A stretch of DNA of 64,000 nucleotides from Shinisaurus crocodilurus. Taxonomy: Eukaryota; Chordata; Lepidosauria; Squamata; Shinisauridae. The DNA is taken from contig CM037879.1 in the NCBI GenBank assembly GCA_021292165.1, forward strand, positions 244,219,797 through 244,283,796, read 5' to 3'. Positions within the stretch are counted from its first letter, which is position 1. Each line of letters starts with the position of its first letter. A program made the translations under genes and the position numbers. A model generated the notes under the pieces. The model was not told where the DNA came from, ran no database searches, and saw only the letters and a program-made list of their open reading frames with translations. Positions 34,817-46,090 of the stretch are shown piece by piece.

Positions 34817-36287
34817 AAAGTAAAACCCAGTGAGATGTTAGTTAAATGCAAAGAACCAATTTTGTTCTTCTCTGCTTTCCTATTTAGTAAATAGAATGTG
34901 TTTTCCCTCTGGCTTCCAATTATATCTGATGGGAAAGGGGATGCAATTCCTCTGCCCTTACAACTTAGCACTGACAGTATGCTGAAACAAAGCATTCAAG
35001 ATATGCTTTATCTTAACACTGGGACTTGATAGACACCAGCTGGCTGATAAGCCTGTTGAAAATTTGAATTAGTTAGATGAAGAAGATGGGAAGAGGCACT
35101 TTTAAAAAAAAAAATTTTTGGAGACGAAAACCAGTCCCATTCAGTTTTATCAAGCAAATTAAAATAAGCCATGCACAGAATATAAAAGGAATGTCATCTT
35201 ATTACAAACAGGAGGGTACTTCCCCCCCCTTTTTAAAAGCCTGAAATAAACAGTAATCTTTGCCTTGCAGAAGTGCATACAGTAATGTAAGACTCAGCAA
35301 TGTCCTCGCTGATGTTTACAGCTGTGCTCTGGTCTGTGGAAATGTGGAAAATCAGATGGTGGGTCCGCCTGGCTCCCCTGGCTCCGAGACAGAGAGAGAA
35401 AGAAAAACAGAGACTACACAAGCGCCACCTGACTTCCAAAGGGGTAATAGCAGCAGCTTTTGCACCATGCATTTTCTTATGCATCATGCATTCAAACAAA
35501 GCATTTTATTATTATAAATTCTTTGCAAGCAATGTATTGTGTTTTTTTTCCTCTTCCACTAACACTAATGTTTTATGAAGATACATACAGAAGTGGGCTA
35601 CAAGGCAACACCATATCGCTTCAAGATAATCTCCTTAAACCAGCCAGAAGTAATGGAGAGCTCTTTTTCACTCAACTTCAGCGCCATCAGGATTGCTGTT
35701 ACTGCTGTTTTGTTCTTGCACTTCATTAATTGCCATTTACAGGGGTACAGACATTCACAGCGCGATGACATCGGATCACATGTTTTGTATTACCAGACAT
35801 TACTGTGGAGAGGGAGAGAACAAGATGCAGGGCTGCTGCTGAAACTGCTGTAACACGTCATTCTGGTCCAAGAGTCCTGATTCCATGTTTTGCAATAGTT
35901 TTTAATGTGGCTGTGGGAGTCACTTTTTCCATGGGTTTATCCCATGGATGTTGGCGTAATGTTTAAAAGTCTGCAGCCACATGGGCATTGCCAGTCACAA
36001 TGCAGGTCCTTTCCACAGAATTAGATCACAATGAGAGGGAAGGTACGTATTCCACGGGAAAGTGTCACATACTGTACCCTGGCCACATGGCTGCAGGCCT
36101 TTAAATGTTCAAGCAGAGCTGACTAAGGGATGAAAAAGTGCTTCCCAAGGCACTTGGCTAATGCATAAAGGCCTGACTCTGTTCCAGCTGAAGAATATCA
36201 CCAGTTTGTAGCCTGGAGAAGCACCGTGCCTTTAACAGCTGTGAAAGAGGATGAATCTCCACACCTTCTCCCATTCCATTCCTCCCT
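34817..36287. other. No gene recognised
   Basis: Frames of 85-100 codons near 34690-34995 and 35233-35853 overlap one another on both strands and show no domain. A TTTGCCTTGCAG near 35260 resembles a splice acceptor but I see no paired donor. Confidence 0.45.
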
Positions 36288-36338
36288 ACACACACACACA
36301 CACACACACACACTATATATATATATATATATATATAT
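36288..36338. repeat. (CA)13 followed by (TA)12 microsatellite
   Basis: CA units at 36288-36313 pass directly into TA units at 36314-36338. Confidence 0.97.
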
Positions 36339-36340
36339 GC

Positions 36341-36690
36341 GCCACCCAACATCAGGAGAGATTCCAGGCCAGTTTACAAAAAATAAAGTTATAACAACCA
36401 GATAAAAGTACAAAATATTATTACTAGCAGATAACTGATAAAATGGCAATACTTATAATGCCGGAGAGAACAAAGAGATTTAGACTGAAAGCTCACACTG
36501 CTAGTGCCAGGCAAGCCTCCTCAGGAAGGGCACTTTACAGTTGGGGTGTCACTGCTGAAAAGGCTCTGTCTTCTGAAAAAATGGACCTCTCAGATGAGGG
36601 CCTTCACATATGACCTGAGAGTATGGGCAGGATGGTATGGGAAGAGTCTACTATCCCCTCCCCTCGCTCCTACTGGCTGTGGGAGAAGAA
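36341..36690 (-). mobile_element. Decayed L2-like 3' region
   Basis: Same layout as other L2 3' ends (GCCACCC-type hairpin remnant, A-rich UTR, then a GGAAGGGCACTTTACAG stretch). Starts exactly where the TA microsatellite stops, which may have grown from the L2 tail. Confidence 0.45.
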
Positions 36691-36939
36691 ACATGAGAAT
36701 CCTGCCCACAAGTTGTGAAGGCTCCATAAGAACATAAGAAGAGCCATGCTGGATCAGACCAAGGGTCCATCTAGACCAGCATTCTGTTCACACAGTGGCT
36801 AGCCAGCTGCCCATGGGATCCCACAAGCAGGACATGAGTGCAATGGCACCTTACCACCCATGTTCCCCAGCAACTGGAGTACATAGGCATACTGCTGCCT
36901 CTGATACTGGAGGTAACATATAGCCAATCAAGACTAGTA

Positions 36940-38415
36940 ACCATTGATAGCCTTCTCCTCCATGAATTTGTCCAATCCCCTTTTAAAGCTGTCCAAATTG
37001 GTGGCCATCACTACATCTTGTGGAAGTGAATCCCATAGTTTAACTATGCACTTCCTTTTATCTGTCTTGACTCTCCCACCAATCAGCTTCATCGGATCAC
37101 CCCGGGTTTTACTATTATGAGAGAGGGAACAAAATGTCTCCCTGTCCACTTTCTCCACATCATGCATAATTCTGTACACCTCTATCATGTCTCCCCTTAC
37201 TTGCCTTTTTTCTAAACTAAGCAATGCCAGTTGCTGTAACCTTTCCTCATAAGGGAGTTGCCCCTTGACCATTTTAGTGGCCCTTTTCTGCACTTTTTCC
37301 AACTCTACAATGTCCTTTTTGAGGTGTGGTGACCAGAACTGTACGCAGTATTCTAAATGCAGTCGCACTATAGATTTGAATAAGAGCAGTATGATCCTGG
37401 CAGTTTTATTTTCAATTATGCCTAACATGGAGTTTGCCTTTTTCACATCAGCCGCACACTGGGTTGACATTTTCATTGAGCTGTCCACCACAACCCCAAG
37501 ATCTCTTTCTTGGATAGTCACCGCTAAGTCAGATCCCATCAGATTATACTTGAAGTTGGGATTTTTCGCCCCAACATGCATCACTTTACACTTGCTTCCA
37601 TTGAACTGCATTTGCCATTTTGATGCCCATACTCCCAGTTTGGAGAGATCCTTATGGGGTTCCTCACAATCCCTTTTTGTTTTCACCACCTGAAAAAATT
37701 TGGTGTCATCAGGAAACTTGGCCACTTCACTGCTCACTCCGGATTCCAGATAATTTATGAATAAGCTGAAAAGCATTGGTCCCAATACAGATCCCTGTGG
37801 GACCCCACTGTTTACATCCCTTCATTGGGAGAATTTACCATTTATTCCTTCTCTCTGCTTCCTGTTCTTTAACCAGTTACTGATACATAAGAGGACCTCC
37901 CCTCTTATTCCATGACTGCTAAGTTTGTTCAGGAGTCTTTGGTGAGGGACTTTGTCAAAAGCCTTTTGGAAGTAAACAATGTCTACTGGGACACCCCTAT
38001 CACATGTTTATTGACACTCTCAAAGAACTCTAAGAGGTTAGTGAGACAGGATTACCTTTGCGGAAGCCATGTTGATTCTTCCTTATCAGGGCTTATCCTT
38101 GAATCCTTCTATATGCTTACTGATTTTATATTTAATAATGGTTTCAACCAGTTTACCTGGAACAGACGTTAAGTTAACTAGCCTGTAATTTCCCAGATCC
38201 ACCCTGGATCCTTTTTAAAAAATTGGTGTTACATTGGCCATTGGCCAGTCCTCTTGTACAGAGGCTGATCTTAGGGACATGTTACATATTTTTATTAGAA
38301 GATCTGCAATTTCATATTTGAATTCTTTAAGAACTCTAGGATGGATACCATCTGGGCCTGGTGATTTATTGACTTTCAATTTGTCGATAAGGTTGAGAAC
38401 TTCATCTTTTGTCAC
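36940..38415 (-). pseudogene. CR1/L3-like ORF2: reverse transcriptase and carboxyl region
   Basis: The RT start reads KVNKSPGPDGIHPRVLKEF and EDWPMANVTPIF. After frame breaks between about 37790 and 38215 it continues with GPMLFSLFINYLESGV, the catalytic block KFPDDTKFF, CKVMHVGAKNPNFKYNL, LHLEYCVQFWSPHLKKDI and WDSLPQDVVMATNLDSFKRG. The catalytic Asp pair is present but the preceding residue is Pro where Ala is usual. 283 codons are open at the 3' half. This is a dead copy, because the 5' half of the RT is frameshifted. Confidence 0.8.
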
Positions 38416-39003
38416 CTTCGTCTCAATTCCTCAGACTCCCCTCCTGAAAACATCAGTTCAGGCACAGACATCTGTCCTGTATCTTCTGCAGTGAAGACAG
38501 ATGAAAAGAATTCATTCAGCTTCTCCATGATCTCCTTATCCTCCTCTAATACTCCTTTAACCCCGTTAATGTCCAGTGGTCCAACTGCCTCTCTAGCTGG
38601 TTTCCTGCTTCTGATATATTTAAAGAATTATTTATTGTTGGCCTTGATGTTGTCAGAAATATGCTCCTCAAAATGCTTTTTTGCATCTCTTATTGTCTGC
38701 TTGCATCTCCTTTGTGCAAACTTGTGCTCCCTTTTGTTTTCCTCATTTGGGTAAGACTTCCATTTTCTGAAGAAAGCCTTCTTATCTCTAATAGCTTCCT
38801 TGACACTGCTTGCTATCCATGCTGGTGACCTCTTGGTCTTGGTACTACCTTTCCTAACCTGTGGTATACATTCTATCTGAGCTTATGTTATTGTGGTTTT
38901 GAGTAATTTCCAAGCATTTTGAAGGGATTTAACTCTCTTGACTCCCCCTTTCAACTTCCTTTTTACCAGTTCCATCATTTTGGAGAAGTTTCCTCTTTTG
39001 AAG

Positions 39004-39745
39004 TCAAATGTGTGTGACTGTGTTAGACTTCTTTGGCAATCTTCTATTTAAATACATATTAAATCTGATAGCATTGTGGTCACTATTTCCAATTGGTTCA
39101 ACAACATTTACATCTCGTACTAGGTCCTGGGCAACATTACTTAAGATTAAATTCAGGGTTGCCTCCCCTCTGGTCAGTTCCATGACCAACTGTTCTAGGG
39201 CACAGTAATTTAGGACATCAAGAAATTTAACCTCTTTGTCATGATTGGAACATGCATTTATCCAGTCAATGTGGGGGTAATTGAAGTCACCAATTATTAC
39301 AAGACTTCATCGTTTGGAGGCCTCCCTGATTTCGTTTTCCAACTCAAGATCACCTTGAGCGTTCTGACCTGGGGAATAATAGCATGTTCCTAGTACAGTA
39401 CTAAATTAGTTTTGGAGCCAGGTATTGTTACCCACAGTGCTTCTGTAGAAGAGTCTGCCCCTTTTAGGGTTTCAAGTCTGCTGGACACTATGCCCTCTTT
39501 GATGTACAGAGTGACATCTCCTCCAGTACATCCTTCCCAGTCCTTCCTATAAACTTTATATCTGGAGATTACTGTATCCCACTGGTTCTCGCCATTTCAC
39601 CAGGTTTCTGTAATGCCCACTATAGGTTCTCCTTTAAAACCAGGCACTCCAACTCTCCTATTTTGGCTCGGAGGCTTCTAGCATTTGCATAGAAACACCT
39701 ATACACGGTGTCCCTTTCCAGATACTTCTGACATGTCATGTGTAA
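39004..39745 (-). pseudogene. CR1/L3-like ORF2: apurinic endonuclease remnant
   Basis: The best block is LTRGEATLNLILSNVAQDLV followed by VVEPIGNSDHNAIRF, the carboxyl end of the LINE endonuclease with the SDHN catalytic motif intact. Upstream, broken frames hold a TETW-like block and a GDFNYP-like block near 39280. Stops and frameshifts interrupt it. Confidence 0.7.
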
Positions 39746-40162
39746 CTTCTGTTTTGGCACTTAGGTCTCTTTGATTGGCTATCGTGTTTCACCATATGCT
39801 CATGGCCTATTTCCTTTCCTTTTACATTTGGGCAATCAGAAACTTTTTCATCTTCATCCCCTAGGGATGATTTAACCCAAACCGGATGCTTCCCAGATGC
39901 TGTCAGCTTTCCCCCAAGGTTGAGTTTAAAAGCTGCTCTGCCACTCTTTTTATATTTTGTGCCAGCAGTCTGGTGGTTCAAGTGGAACCTACATAAATCT
40001 ATGTGGTTCAAAAATGATGGATGATGGGCAATCCTTGCAGTTATCTGCAACATGGGAAAGATGCCATACAAGTTTCTAATCCTCATGGCTGCAACAACTT
40101 TTAATGTACTGCTCAGTATATGAGAGGGTGCTCCCCTTAAAGGTGGCCTTAAAATCGTTTTA
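39746..40162. other. No gene recognised
   Basis: A 238-codon minus-strand frame spans 39736-40452, but it crosses the end of a LINE and a hairpin element and has no domain. I treat it as chance. Confidence 0.5.
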
Positions 40163-40246
40163 GTCTGCAATCCTAGGCATATTTGACTGGGGAATGCTGG
40201 GAGTTGTAGCACCTTTTTCTGTCTAAACATGCATAGGATTTCACCC
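40163..40246. mobile_element. GCAATCCTA-ended element, partial core
   Basis: Ends TCTGCAATCCTAGGCATA and AACATGCATAGGATTTCACC. The core has GGGGAATGCTGGGAGTTGTAG, the reverse of the core in 33643-33748, so this copy retains the opposite half of the hairpin. Confidence 0.65.
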
Positions 40247-41295
40247 ATAAACACATAATATAAATAAAGAAGGTCCCAGTTTCCATCCACGGCATCTCTG
40301 GTTAAATAGATCAGGTAGCAGGTGATAGGAAAGACCTGGAGAGATCTCTCTCTGGAGATCTCTGTCTGAAATCCTAGAGACCTGCTGCCAGTAAAGTTAA
40401 CAATACTGGGCTTCATGGACAAATAGTCTGCCCAGGTATACAGCAGCTTCATACGTTGCTAAAAGGCAAGTAAACACTGCCTTACCAAGCACGACATACA
40501 CATCCCAAGTTCCAGTAACAAAAATTCTGTCATGCATGTGAATAATTCATCCATTTTTATGCATCTATAAAATAAATATGAGATAAGAAGCATTGATTTA
40601 ATTTTTGCCAAGCCAAAAGGCATATTTTATTGTCCAGGCAAGTGTGAGGCAGATACATTTCAAACATTTAAAGCTTTTCTTCAGGGAATATACGTACTTC
40701 AAATGAATCCGTTTTATTGTTTCTGGAAAATAATTGTGCTTCACAAACGTGAATCATATTTCTGGGGGGGTGCTGCTCAAAAGTGCTTCACATGCACTCT
40801 CAGTAATCCTTACAACAACCCTGTAAAGCAGCTGGTTTTATAAATCCCATGTTACAGATGGAGGCTGTGCATGAGAGATACTGGCTCGCGTAAGGCTGCA
40901 TGGTCCATTCAAGACTGAATTAGATGCACATAACTCATGCTCTTAACCACTAGCTGTCTGTACACAATTCACAAGTGAATTCAAAGTAGATAATAAATGT
41001 AAAACACATTTTCACTGATTTGGGGTGATTCCCCCCTCCCTCAATAGCCCCCCCATATACAGGAGCCTTCCTGATCCTCCAGAGTGGCTTTTGGGGGGCA
41101 TATATGGCTTCAGAGGGGAGGAGGAGACAAGAAACATTCCTTACATTAACTTCTTTATATGAACACATCTTAGAATCCAAGCCAATGGCATTAACAGTAC
41201 TGTATTATATCAGATGTTCTCCAAGACAGGAAACTGTTATTGGTTGGACAAATTTGCTTCTAGTCATGCAGGCAACCAACCCAAACAGAGCTTGG
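40247..41295. other. No gene recognised
   Basis: Single-copy-looking DNA with short frames. Confidence 0.5.
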
Positions 41296-41438
41296 TAGGG
41301 ATGGGCGACCCGCCCGGCACTCGATTTGCAGTGCATGAGCCGAGCCGGGCACGAGCGCCAGCTGAGGTGCTTGCTGGACTTCCAGGTCCCTGGCTCTACA
41401 GTGTCTACATAGAAAACAGCATAAAATACATTAAAAAT

Positions 41439-41525
41439 GGCCTAATTTGTTCAAATTAGGCCATAATTTGTTCAAATTAGGCCATAATTTGCTCAAATTA
41501 GGCCATAATTTGCTCAAATTAGGCC
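41439..41525. repeat. Four tandem 20/21-bp units, each a palindrome
   Basis: Units begin GGCC and read TAATTTG, two bases, CAAATTA (unit 1 is 20 bp, units 2-4 are 21 bp). Units 1-2 have TT and units 3-4 have GC at the centre. The array sits in the loop of a larger hairpin. Confidence 0.95.
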
Positions 41526-41846
41526 GTTTTCTATGTAAACAACATAGCACTAGAACCTGGAAGTCACTTTCTCCAGCTTGGCTTGCGAGAATGCAAGTCG
41601 AGCTGGGGAAAAGGTAGGGCAAGCAGAACTCGGGGGGTTGACCCCGACGAGCTTGCCAGACTTAGGAATGGAACCACTCGGCTTGGGGTGTGTGTAGCGG
41701 GCTGAAATTGGCCCTGCTTATGCCCCCCCAAGACTCGCGGGCCTTACCGGGTCCCGGCCCCACTCGCCTCTCCGCGATGAGCTGCCCACACCCACCGCGA
41801 CGGTCCCGTCGCATCACTTCTGGCCACGATGGGACCCTGCGCTGGT

Positions 41847-41966
41847 GCAACGGGACCCCGCGCTGTGTCTTTTCCATAGAAACCAGGGCAACAGGGCTTA
41901 AAACAGCCATTTTAAGCCCTGTTGCCCTGGTTTCTACGGAAAAGACGCAGCACGGGGTCCCGTCGC
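41847..41966. repeat. Inverted repeat, imperfect arms of about 57 bp
   Basis: GCAACGGGACCCCGCGCTG on the left is mirrored by CAGCACGGGGTCCCGTCGC on the right. Inner arms CATAGAAACCAGGGCAACAG and CTGTTGCCCTGGTTTCTACG meet near AAAACAGCCATTTT. Looser complementarity (GGGACCCTGCGC / GCAGGGTCCCGTC) continues outward. Confidence 0.85.
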
Positions 41967-42135
41967 GCCGGTGCAGGGTCCCGTCGCAGTGGGCATGGGC
42001 GGCTGGAGCAGCGCGGAGAATCGAGCGGCCGGGGGGGTACAGCGCGGAGAGGTGAGGCGAGGCGCCCCCCCAAAGGTACGTGATTCATCACTAGCCAGCA
42101 CTCCACCTCCCAATTGAGCTCCGTGCACATCTCTA

Positions 42136-43267
42136 CTTGTGGGTAACAAATATGTCCTGGTCAGACAACTAATAACAAATCTTCAAAATTGCTCTAAGTC
42201 AAGGATAGAGAATTTCAGGGGGTCTGGGAGCCACTTTTCATTCCCTGTGGGTTGCATTCAGATTGCTGAATTTGGCATCACAGTGGAAAACAAGCCAACT
42301 GCTGAAATGTGGCAAACCACTGCAGAACCCTAGAAAGTACAACTGTAGCTTGAAAACAACACTACTGCATGTGTAAGGATTCTAAGTAGGAAGCCCACAT
42401 GCAAGCCTGTGTGGCTGTCAAGGAAAGCCAGAGAGTAATGATGCAGCTCTTTTCCATTGGAGGTGAAGCCAAAGACGTGGTGACCATGACCTCCTTGCAA
42501 GGCAGACTATTCAGACTCAAGTAGGAGATGGGAAAGCACTGGGAGGGGTTGCAAGGCTTGCATGGTATGTGGTGTAGGGCCTAAAAGGGCAGAACATAGT
42601 CAGAGCACAGTGGAAGCAAACCTAGAAGGCTTCCTGATGAATGGTAGCTGGAATCAGTAGGGTGCTGAAGACAGCCCTGAAGAGAGCTGGCTGGAGAAAG
42701 CAGCATCCTTGGCCACATTGCAATGAGGATATACTGTAAGTTTAAAAACACCACCAAAAGAAACTCAGAAAAAAGGTTTTAAGCCACTCTGAGAAGGAGC
42801 CAGAAAAACAGAAGCTTCTTTTGCAGGGGAACAAAACTGCTGGGAAATCAGAGGACAGATTTTCCAGCATAGTGAGCAAAGGCATTCATATTCTCCCTCT
42901 AAATGAGAGAGTACCTTCAAAGGCAGCATCAATGACTGGTTGGAGGGGTGAGTGAACAGTGGAGGGGTCTCACCGTTCACTAGCACACACTGCCACAGCT
43001 GATAGGACTGGCCATCTGTTCATTGCTACGAAGTATTCTCAAAGCAGCAACAAAAACCTTGCATGTGTTGGTGAACAGGAACAACTCCTCATCCTTTCAG
43101 ACACTAGGGGGTGATAGAGAACATGCTGTATCAACAGCCACTTGTCTTGATCATCCCCCTTGTTGTTCTGTAATTTGTTTCCTTTCTCCTACTCCCTCCC
43201 TTTCCCCTCTTCTTTGCCTCTGCAACAGGCAACATGTGCTCTCTCCCTGAGGGAAGTAAGCAACTAT
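42136..43267. other. No gene recognised
   Basis: Single-copy-looking; frames without domains. Confidence 0.5.
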
Positions 43268-44182
43268 GGGCAGGTTCGCACGACACGGCAACAATCGTGG
43301 TAACTTACCGCATTTGTCTGCCGGAACCCGTGAAGCAACCACGATGAGCCCGACAGATGATCAGGCTTATCGTGGTTGCTTCGCTCCCTCCCTCCCCCTC
43401 TTTCCCCCTCATTCCTCCCGGTGGTATCCCAGGGGACACTGCAGGGAAGAATGAGGCTCCTCTCTTTGACAGCCGCAATTGCAAGACAATTTCAGCTCGC
43501 TGCAGCTGTCAAAGACTCCCCGTTGTGCAAACAGGGCTCATGAAGGGGGGAGGGGGGAGCCTCTTGCCTACTCCTTGAGACATCTACTCTCAGGCAGGAG
43601 GTGGGAGTGCCATTTCCACTCTCTGCCGCGGCTCTGTGAATGGAGCAGCAGCGGAGAGCAGATCACCGCCTCCTGTCTGAGAGGTTGACTCAGAGTAAAT
43701 CTCTCAGGCAGGAGACGGGGGTGCCATTTCCACTTTCCGTGGCTGCTCTGTGAACGGAGCAGCCCTGGAGAGCGGGCTCCCGCCTCCTGCCTGAGAGGTC
43801 TACCCTCGGGTGGGAGGAGGCAGGATGCCCGATCCATATAGAAGCCTCTGATAGCTGCCTCCTAGTGCCATTTGGGCACTTTGGGGGCACCTGTCAGCTG
43901 CGCTCCATGGCTAGCTGCTTTGCAAGAGTGGCAACAGCCTCTCTTGCCAAGTGGCTTGCTTGTTCCAGCCAGGGCTTATACCACGATGGGTCATGTCCTC
44001 CGGGTTTGGACGACACGACAAGCAATCACGGTACAAGCAAACCCTAAAAAAGACCATTGTGTCTTATTGTGGTTGACAACCACATTAAGTCACAATGGTT
44101 GGTCACCACATCCGGGTTCGCACGACACGGTGAACAAGCAATGGTAAGAAACAACCATCGCTTGTCGTGTGAACCCAGTCTA
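43268..44182. mobile_element. Unclassified element with GGTTCGCACGACACG ends and internal repeats (about 0.9 kb)
   Basis: Left end GGCAGGTTCGCACGACACGG and right end CTTGTCGTGTGAACCCAGTC are imperfect inverted repeats. The same terminal phrase recurs inside near 44007 (GGGTTTGGACGACACGACAA) and 44114 (GGGTTCGCACGACACGG). In the middle, two direct copies of about 110 bp (near 43585-43690 and 43700-43800) each begin CTCAGGCAGGAG and end CTCCTG, C or T, CTGAGAGGT, so each is also palindromic. There is no transposase. Target duplication is not clear. Confidence 0.6.
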
Positions 44183-44429
44183 TATCTCATGCCTTCGCCT
44201 ACTTACAACGATGCACCCAGCTTCAAGCGGTATTTGTAGTTAAACACTGTTAGATAGGCTTCTTCAACGATGTGTATAAAAGCACTAATAAAATAAGCTG
44301 AACTTCTTCAAAGCTGGCTCTAGCCTGTGTTTATTCCCTCTAATACTAAATGTCGTGTTACTGTGCTTTCTCTATATAACACAACTGGTATAAGTCACAA
44401 CTGACTTTCCAACAGCATGCTGGATACCC
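44183..44429 (+). other. Possible LTR fragment (TATA and AATAAA close together)
   Basis: GTATAAAAGC near 44275 is followed at once by AATAAAATAAGC and a TTATTCCCTC stretch, a spacing typical of an LTR U3/R. No retroviral genes or paired LTR are present in the window. Tentative. Confidence 0.25.
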
Positions 44430-44685
44430 TTAGGAACAGCTACCCTTAGGAGCTGGATACAGGGGAAACTGGAGGATAAAGCTATCAATGGCTATTTGTC
44501 ACAAAGGCTATATATTATTTCCAGTATCAGAGGCAGTATGCCTTTTTATACCCGTTGCTGGGGAACATGAGCAAGAGGGTGCTTGTGGACTTCCCATAGG
44601 CATCTAGTTTACCACTGTAGGGGTAGAATGCGGGCCAAGGTTGGTTTGATCCAGCATGGCTTTTCTCATGTCCTTCACTGTGCCC
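44430..44685 (+). mobile_element. CR1/L3-like LINE 3' tail
   Basis: Plus-strand match in phrase order to the tail of 36725-39745: GGAGGATAAAGCTATCAATGG, AGTATCAGAGGCAGTATGCC, TTGCTGGGGAACATGAG, ATCCAGCATGGCTTTTC. Diverged, non-coding. Confidence 0.75.
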
Positions 44686-45247
44686 AGAACACCCCATCCA
44701 GAAGTGGAACTCTACATGTATCGCCCTTGCTGATGCTAAAGATGCTTGTATAAATTGTATAAAAACCTCATTTGCAGGGACTGTATGTTCCGAAAGAGTT
44801 GCTTTTATGGCTATTTGATTAATTACTGAAATAATTAAGTACCTTTCCTGGAGTTTTTACTTCAGAGCAGAACACTCTAAAGGACACTTTCTACAGCCAT
44901 TTTAATTAGGGGCTGTTCTACAAGTTATAAGTGAACCTTATCTTAATCTTCATTTACAAAATGTGACTTAATTGACATATTGGAATTAGTTGCCTGCTGT
45001 GCCAATGATGGAATAATTTGTGCAAAAGGAAGATTATTGACAAGTACACCCATTATGGGAAAGGAATATTCAGTGATGAAGGGAATGCTGGAAAGACACC
45101 GCACAGAGCGATCGGACAAATCGTGCGTCAAGTTTAATGTCTGTTTCACGCATGGGAGGATCATACATTTCTCCCAGCAGAGGTGGTGGCATCACATATG
45201 GCTCCACCTGACTGTCATTCTCTCCTCTCACCCATTTATTATACTGC
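44686..45247. other. No gene recognised
   Basis: No domain-bearing frame or repeat edge. Confidence 0.5.
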
Positions 45248-45600
45248 TGGGGTAGGCAACTTTTCAGGCCGTAGGCACATTGGGCAATTTGAGAAACTGT
45301 CCTGGGTGCCACCACAAAATGGCTGCCATGGGAGGGGTGGCAAAGAACAAGCAACCTTCCCAAAAAGACTGAGTACAAGGCAGAGTTGGGGTCTGAATCC
45401 CAACACAAAAAACTCTTTTCACCCCACAGTTTTCAGCACCAGCAAAAAACTATTTTAGAGGAATCCCGGCCACTGCTAAGAAAATGTTTTTGTTTGTCTG
45501 TTTTGTTTTTTCAGTTGGAAGGGTTTATGCATCTCAACAGGCACCAAGAAAGGTGTCCGAGGGCACACTGATGCCTGCAGGCATCACATTGCCCATCAAA
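45248..45600. mobile_element. hAT-like non-autonomous element, second copy of the 10768 family
   Basis: Starts GGGTAGGCAACTTTTC, continues GGCACATTGGGCAATTTGAG and CACCACAAAATGGCTGCC, and ends GGCATCACATTGCCCATC; the interior GGCACCAAGAAAGGTGTCC is also in the copy at 10768-11132. Target duplication not resolved. Confidence 0.7.
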
Positions 45601-45835
45601 CTGGGTTTTTGTTCTGGACCCTTCTGGTTAAGCGGACCAGGCTCTGCTGATGGTAAAAAGTAGTGATGGGTGGGATATCCCAGGTTCTCCTCAGATATCC
45701 CACCCATATCTTTATTTTCTCTTGGAAATAAACTGATTTGTTACCCTCCCCCTCGGAAATAAACAAATTGGTTATTGGGAATGAATACTTCTCTCCATGC
45801 CAGGCAGCCTCCCTTCTTTGCTTGAGAATAGCCCT

Positions 45836-46090
45836 TGAGAACCAGTGTGGTGTAGTGGTTAGAGTGTTGGACTGGGACTTGGGAGATCTGGGTTCCAGTT
45901 CTCACTCATCCATGAAGCTTACCGGGTGACTTTGGGCCAGTCACTGACTTTCAGCCTAACCTGCCTCATAGGGTTGCTGTGAGGATAAAAATGGAGAGGC
46001 GGAGGATCATGTATACCACCTTGGGTTCCTTGCAAAAGGAAGAAAAGGCAGGATATAAATGTAATAATAAATATATGCATAAATAAATAT
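45836..46090 (+). mobile_element. tRNA-derived SINE (squamate type)
   Basis: The head has TGGTGTAGTGG, an exact fit to pol III box A, and GGTTCCAGTTC as a diverged box B. The body has GGGTGACTTTGGGCCAGTCA and GGATATAAATG near the end, with an ATAAATAA-rich tail. A minus-strand copy lies at 23621-23867. Non-coding, pol III transcribed by inference. Confidence 0.85.

Larger units (their letters stand above)
36725..39745 (-). mobile_element. CR1/L3-like LINE, near-complete ORF2 (3.0 kb)
   Basis: A long minus-strand element with endonuclease sequence at the right, RT in the middle and a 3' tail at 36725-36955. The tail ends in TTATGTTCTTATGG and has no ATTCTATG repeats, so it is a different lineage from the CR1 at 25095. 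Shorter copies with this tail lie at 2430, 44430, 46556 and 49100. The ORF is cut by several frameshifts. ORF1 is not recognised. Confidence 0.8.
41296..42135. mobile_element. Composite foldback element(s), TAGGGATG-type left end
   Basis: Left end TAGGGATGGGCGACC; a right end GTGCACATCTCTA resembles the inverted counterpart. Two separate hairpins lie inside: one around the 41439-41525 array with ACATAGAAAAC against GTTTTCTATGT, another at 41847-41966. Both use a TTTCTATG/CATAGAAA arm as in the element at 19209-19607. No matching 8-bp duplication is evident, so this may be two nested or truncated elements. Confidence 0.55.

Noticed and set aside
35233..35499. Possible exon after a TTTGCCTTGCAG acceptor-like site
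   Set aside because: No polypyrimidine tract of quality, no donor, and overlapping frames in all directions without domain.
39736..40452. 238-codon minus-strand frame
   Set aside because: Crosses the 5' edge of a LINE and an inverted-repeat element and has no domain; chance frame.
41439..41525. CRISPR-like array
   Set aside because: Units are contiguous with no spacers, and the context is a eukaryotic foldback element.
43568..43890. Frames of 66-89 codons on the minus strand with repeated CLLPE phrases
   Set aside because: The repeated phrases come from the two 110-bp direct repeats of the element, not from a repeat protein.
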